Shown here: positions 62,319 through 64,000 of the stretch, piece after piece | Layout: every line of letters starts with the position of its first letter | How positions within the stretch are numbered: position 1 is the first letter of the stretch | Assembly: GCF_036010505.1 (NCBI RefSeq) | Contig: NZ_CP108569.1 | Coordinates: 6,106,001 to 6,170,000, forward strand | Reading direction: 5' to 3' | DNA from: Streptomyces sp. NBC_01197 | Lineage (GTDB): Bacteria; Actinomycetota; Actinomycetes; Streptomycetales; Streptomycetaceae | Length of the DNA stretch: 64,000 nt | Program-made: the position numbers and the translations under genes | The notes under the pieces: generated by a model | What the model was told of the DNA's origin: nothing | The model's database searches: none | What the model saw: the letters and a program-made list of their open reading frames with translations, nothing else

Positions 62319-63118
62319 CAGAGCCAGTTCCGTCTGCCACCCACATCGGCCAGCCACTGATGGAGGTATCCGGTCCAGTCGGTGTCCCGGAAGTCGTGCC
62401 GACCCACCCGGAACGCCCGGTACGAGTCGCTGCTCCCGCTGAGAAGACCTGGCTTCTTGTCCATTTCCAGTATTACGTCCATCTCGCGGTCGTCCGTGAC
62501 GAAGGTCAGCTCGACCTGGTTCAGCCCCCGGTACTGCTCCGGCGGGCAGAACTCGATCTCCTGGTAGAAGGGGAGCAGCTGGCGCGTGCCGCGGATGCGG
62601 CCGCGCTCCAGATCCGCACTCACGAACCGGAAACCCAGCTCACCGAAGGCATCGAGAACGGCCTGCTGGGCGGGGAGCGGATGCACCTGGATGGGGTCCA
62701 GGTCCCCGGAGTCCAGCGCCCGCGCGATCTCCAACTCCGTCGTCACCCCTATATGCATCCCGGGCAACGACCGCCCCGCGATGTTCGTGATCGGCGTCTC
62801 CCAGGGGATTTCGAGCCCGAACGGCACGACGTGCAGGGCCCCCGCCGCTATCGTCAGATCCCCGCCCAGGCGTATCTCGGTGAACTCGATGTCCTGCTTG
62901 ACCTCGTGGTCGCCGCCCTCGATCTCCACCCGGCCCTGGAGCCCCACGGAGAGGCCCTCGATCCGCTGGTCGACGGCGCCGCCCCGGATCCGCACCTCCC
63001 CCTGGACCACACCCCCCGGCACGACGTTCGCCTCGGTCAGCTCCGTCTCCACCGAAGCACCGCCGGCCCCCAAGCTCGCGAGCAGTCTCTTGAACCCCAC
63101 GCCCACTCCACTCCTCAT
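62318..63118 (-). CDS. Spo0M-family sporulation-control protein
   Basis: 266 residues if begun at ATG 63118; a GTG at 63106 or 63100 would give the common MGFKRLLASLGAGGASVETE-like start, and the GAGGAG at 63114-63118 favours one of those. It has the arrestin-like double beta-sandwich of Spo0M: VVPGGVVQGEVRIRGGAVDQ, GLEIPWETPITNIAGRSLPG, ALDSGDLDPIQVHPLPAQQA-VLDAFGELGFRF, and LPFYQEIEFCPPEQYRGLNQ-VELTF. The family modulates sporulation in Bacillus and is widespread in Streptomyces. The MITE-like element abuts its stop codon. Confidence 0.92.
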   Translation of the reverse strand: MRSGVGVGFKRLLASLGAGGASVETELTEANVVPGGVVQGEVRIRGGAVDQRIEGLSVGLQGRVEIEGGDHEVKQDIEFTEIRLGGDLTIAAGALHVVPFGLEIPWETPITNIAGRSLPGMHIGVTTELEIARALDSGDLDPIQVHPLPAQQAVLDAFGELGFRFVSADLERGRIRGTRQLLPFYQEIEFCPPEQYRGLNQVELTFVTDDREMDVILEMDKKPGLLSGSSDSYRAFRVGRHDFRDTDWTGYLHQWLADVGGRRNWL

Positions 63119-63200
63119 CGCTCCTTTTTGATCTTGCACCCCCATACATACGCGCCCTCCCGCGGCGACCGCCGGCCGGTCCCCAGTACGCTCGTACGCC

Positions 63201-63842
63201 ATGAGCGCCAGCCCGGACCGTATGCCCCTGCCACGCGACTTCTTCGAACGTTCCGTACAGGAGGTCGCCCCGGATCTCCTGGGCCGCACCCTGGTCCGCC
63301 GTACCCCGGACGGGCCGATGGAACTGCGCCTCACCGAAGTGGAGGCGTACGCGGGGGAGGCCGACCCGGGATCGCACGCCTACCGTGGCCGGACGGCACG
63401 CAACGAGGTCATGTTCGGCCCGCCCGGCCATGTGTACGTCTACTTCACCTACGGCATGTGGCACTGCATGAACCTGGTCTGCGGCCCGGAGGGGATGGCG
63501 AGCGGGGTGCTGCTCCGCGGGGGAGAGGTGACAGCGGGCGCCGAGCTGGTACGCGAACGCCGCCCCTCGGCCCGGCACGACAGAGAACTGGCGAAGGGCC
63601 CGGCCCGGCTGGCGACCGGCCTGGACGTCGACCGCTCACTCAACGGCGCCGATGTCTGCGCACCGGGGGAGGCCGTGCTGTCGATCCTCACGGGTACTCC
63701 GCCCCACCCGGACCGGGTACGGAGCGGCCCCCGCACGGGAGTTGGCGGCGCGGGCGCCCACCAGCCATGGCGCTTCTGGATCGACAGCGATCCCACAGTC
63801 AGCCCGTACCGGGCGCATGTCCCACGCAGGAGGCGGACTTGA
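63201..63842 (+). CDS. 3-methyladenine DNA glycosylase (AAG/MPG family)
   Basis: 213 residues. AAG family: [20 protein letters not shown] at the start, catalytic Glu in [60 protein letters not shown] and [14 protein letters not shown]. It excises alkylated purines and hypoxanthine in base-excision repair. It diverges from spo0M. A promoter-like -35 overlaps its stop codon, directing rightward transcription. Confidence 0.94.
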   Translation: MSASPDRMPLPRDFFERSVQEVAPDLLGRTLVRRTPDGPMELRLTEVEAYAGEADPGSHAYRGRTARNEVMFGPPGHVYVYFTYGMWHCMNLVCGPEGMASGVLLRGGEVTAGAELVRERRPSARHDRELAKGPARLATGLDVDRSLNGADVCAPGEAVLSILTGTPPHPDRVRSGPRTGVGGAGAHQPWRFWIDSDPTVSPYRAHVPRRRRT

Positions 63843-64000
63843 CTCGGCCGGTACGCACGCCTAATGTAGTCCGAGCCGCTTGACACGGGCACTGCTATCG
63901 GAACGGCCCATCGGACCGAACCTGAGCAGCCCGAAGTGGCCAACCACTACCTACGATCTCCCTCAGCGGGTTTGATTTTCGGCGTGCCGAAATTCGAATC
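63839..64000 (+). promoter_or_regulatory. Tandem promoters at the right edge (possible rRNA operon leader)
   Basis: TTGACT (63839-63844) and TAATGT (63862-63867) are spaced by 17 bases, a good sigma-HrdB promoter overlapping the glycosylase stop. A second TTGACA lies at 63880-63885 without a clear -10. The end holds a 16-bp palindrome with arms TTTCGGC/GCCGAAA (63977-63992). Several promoters and no start codon fit a long RNA leader such as an rRNA operon, and I recall an rrn operon near this place in S. coelicolor. No rRNA bases are seen. Confidence 0.45.

Noticed and set aside
63989..64000. TTCGAATC resembling a tRNA T-loop at the right edge
   Set aside because: No acceptor, D or anticodon stem precedes it; the bases belong to an AT-rich promoter-like stretch.

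Overview
The window is high-GC actinobacterial chromosome, almost certainly from a Streptomyces. Evidence: GTG and TTG starts with purine-rich ribosome binding sites, ATGA/GTGA overlaps, a chaplin gene (chpE), a small HTH protein that reads as the nucleoid protein Gbn, PHO-box controlled pitH2, a Spo0M protein and several Streptomyces-only small proteins. The order pitH2 - aldolase - ABC-F - gbn - Asp23 cluster - moaA - tyrS - tldD pair - fabG-fabI - serB - FHA/ABC - queA-like - two-component pair - chpE agrees with my memory of the S. coelicolor SCO1845-SCO1790s segment. Species cannot be assigned from the sequence alone.

Left part (1-33 kb) is mostly core genome. It starts with the end of a B12-riboswitch controlled cobalamin operon (cobD, cobQ). 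Next come a low-affinity phosphate transporter with PHO boxes, a class II aldolase, an alpha/beta hydrolase, an ABC-F ATPase preceded by a 7-codon leader peptide, gbn, an enoyl-CoA hydratase, an Asp23/AmaP envelope-stress operon, a GH15 enzyme, SURF1, an exonuclease-BRCT protein, a VIT1-type metal transporter, a sterol-desaturase/YhhN pair, a zinc alcohol dehydrogenase, a decayed subtilase, a DUF485/acetate symporter pair, moaA, tyrS, a TldD/PmbA pair and the fatty-acid genes fabG-fabI.

The middle (34.3-43.8 kb) looks accessory. Seven genes run in one direction: amidohydrolase/deaminase, NCS2 nucleobase-type permease, GntR regulator, molybdenum hydroxylase large subunit, metal-dependent amidohydrolase (ACMSD/decarboxylase type), Asp/Glu-racemase-like protein and UbiD decarboxylase. 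Two identical 10-bp near-palindromes precede its two halves and are candidate operators. Together they suggest uptake, deamination, hydroxylation and decarboxylation of an N-heteroaromatic compound. I know no described pathway with exactly this gene set, so this is the best candidate for an undescribed system. Next to it lies a second GntR/MFS-transporter divergon with a predicted leaderless transporter mRNA.

The right part (46.4-64 kb) is again core-like: SixA phosphatase, SerB, a double-FHA ABC transporter, a secreted transglycosylase-like protein, a QueA-like protein with an SDR, a GAF histidine kinase/LuxR regulator pair beside chpE, an ABC ATPase, an NfeD-slipin pair, an HNH endonuclease, a PEBP protein, Spo0M and a 3-methyladenine glycosylase. 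Two MITE-like elements with related terminal inverted repeats lie here, one abutting the spo0M stop codon. The window ends in what looks like a multi-promoter region reading rightward, possibly the start of an rRNA operon, although no rRNA is visible.
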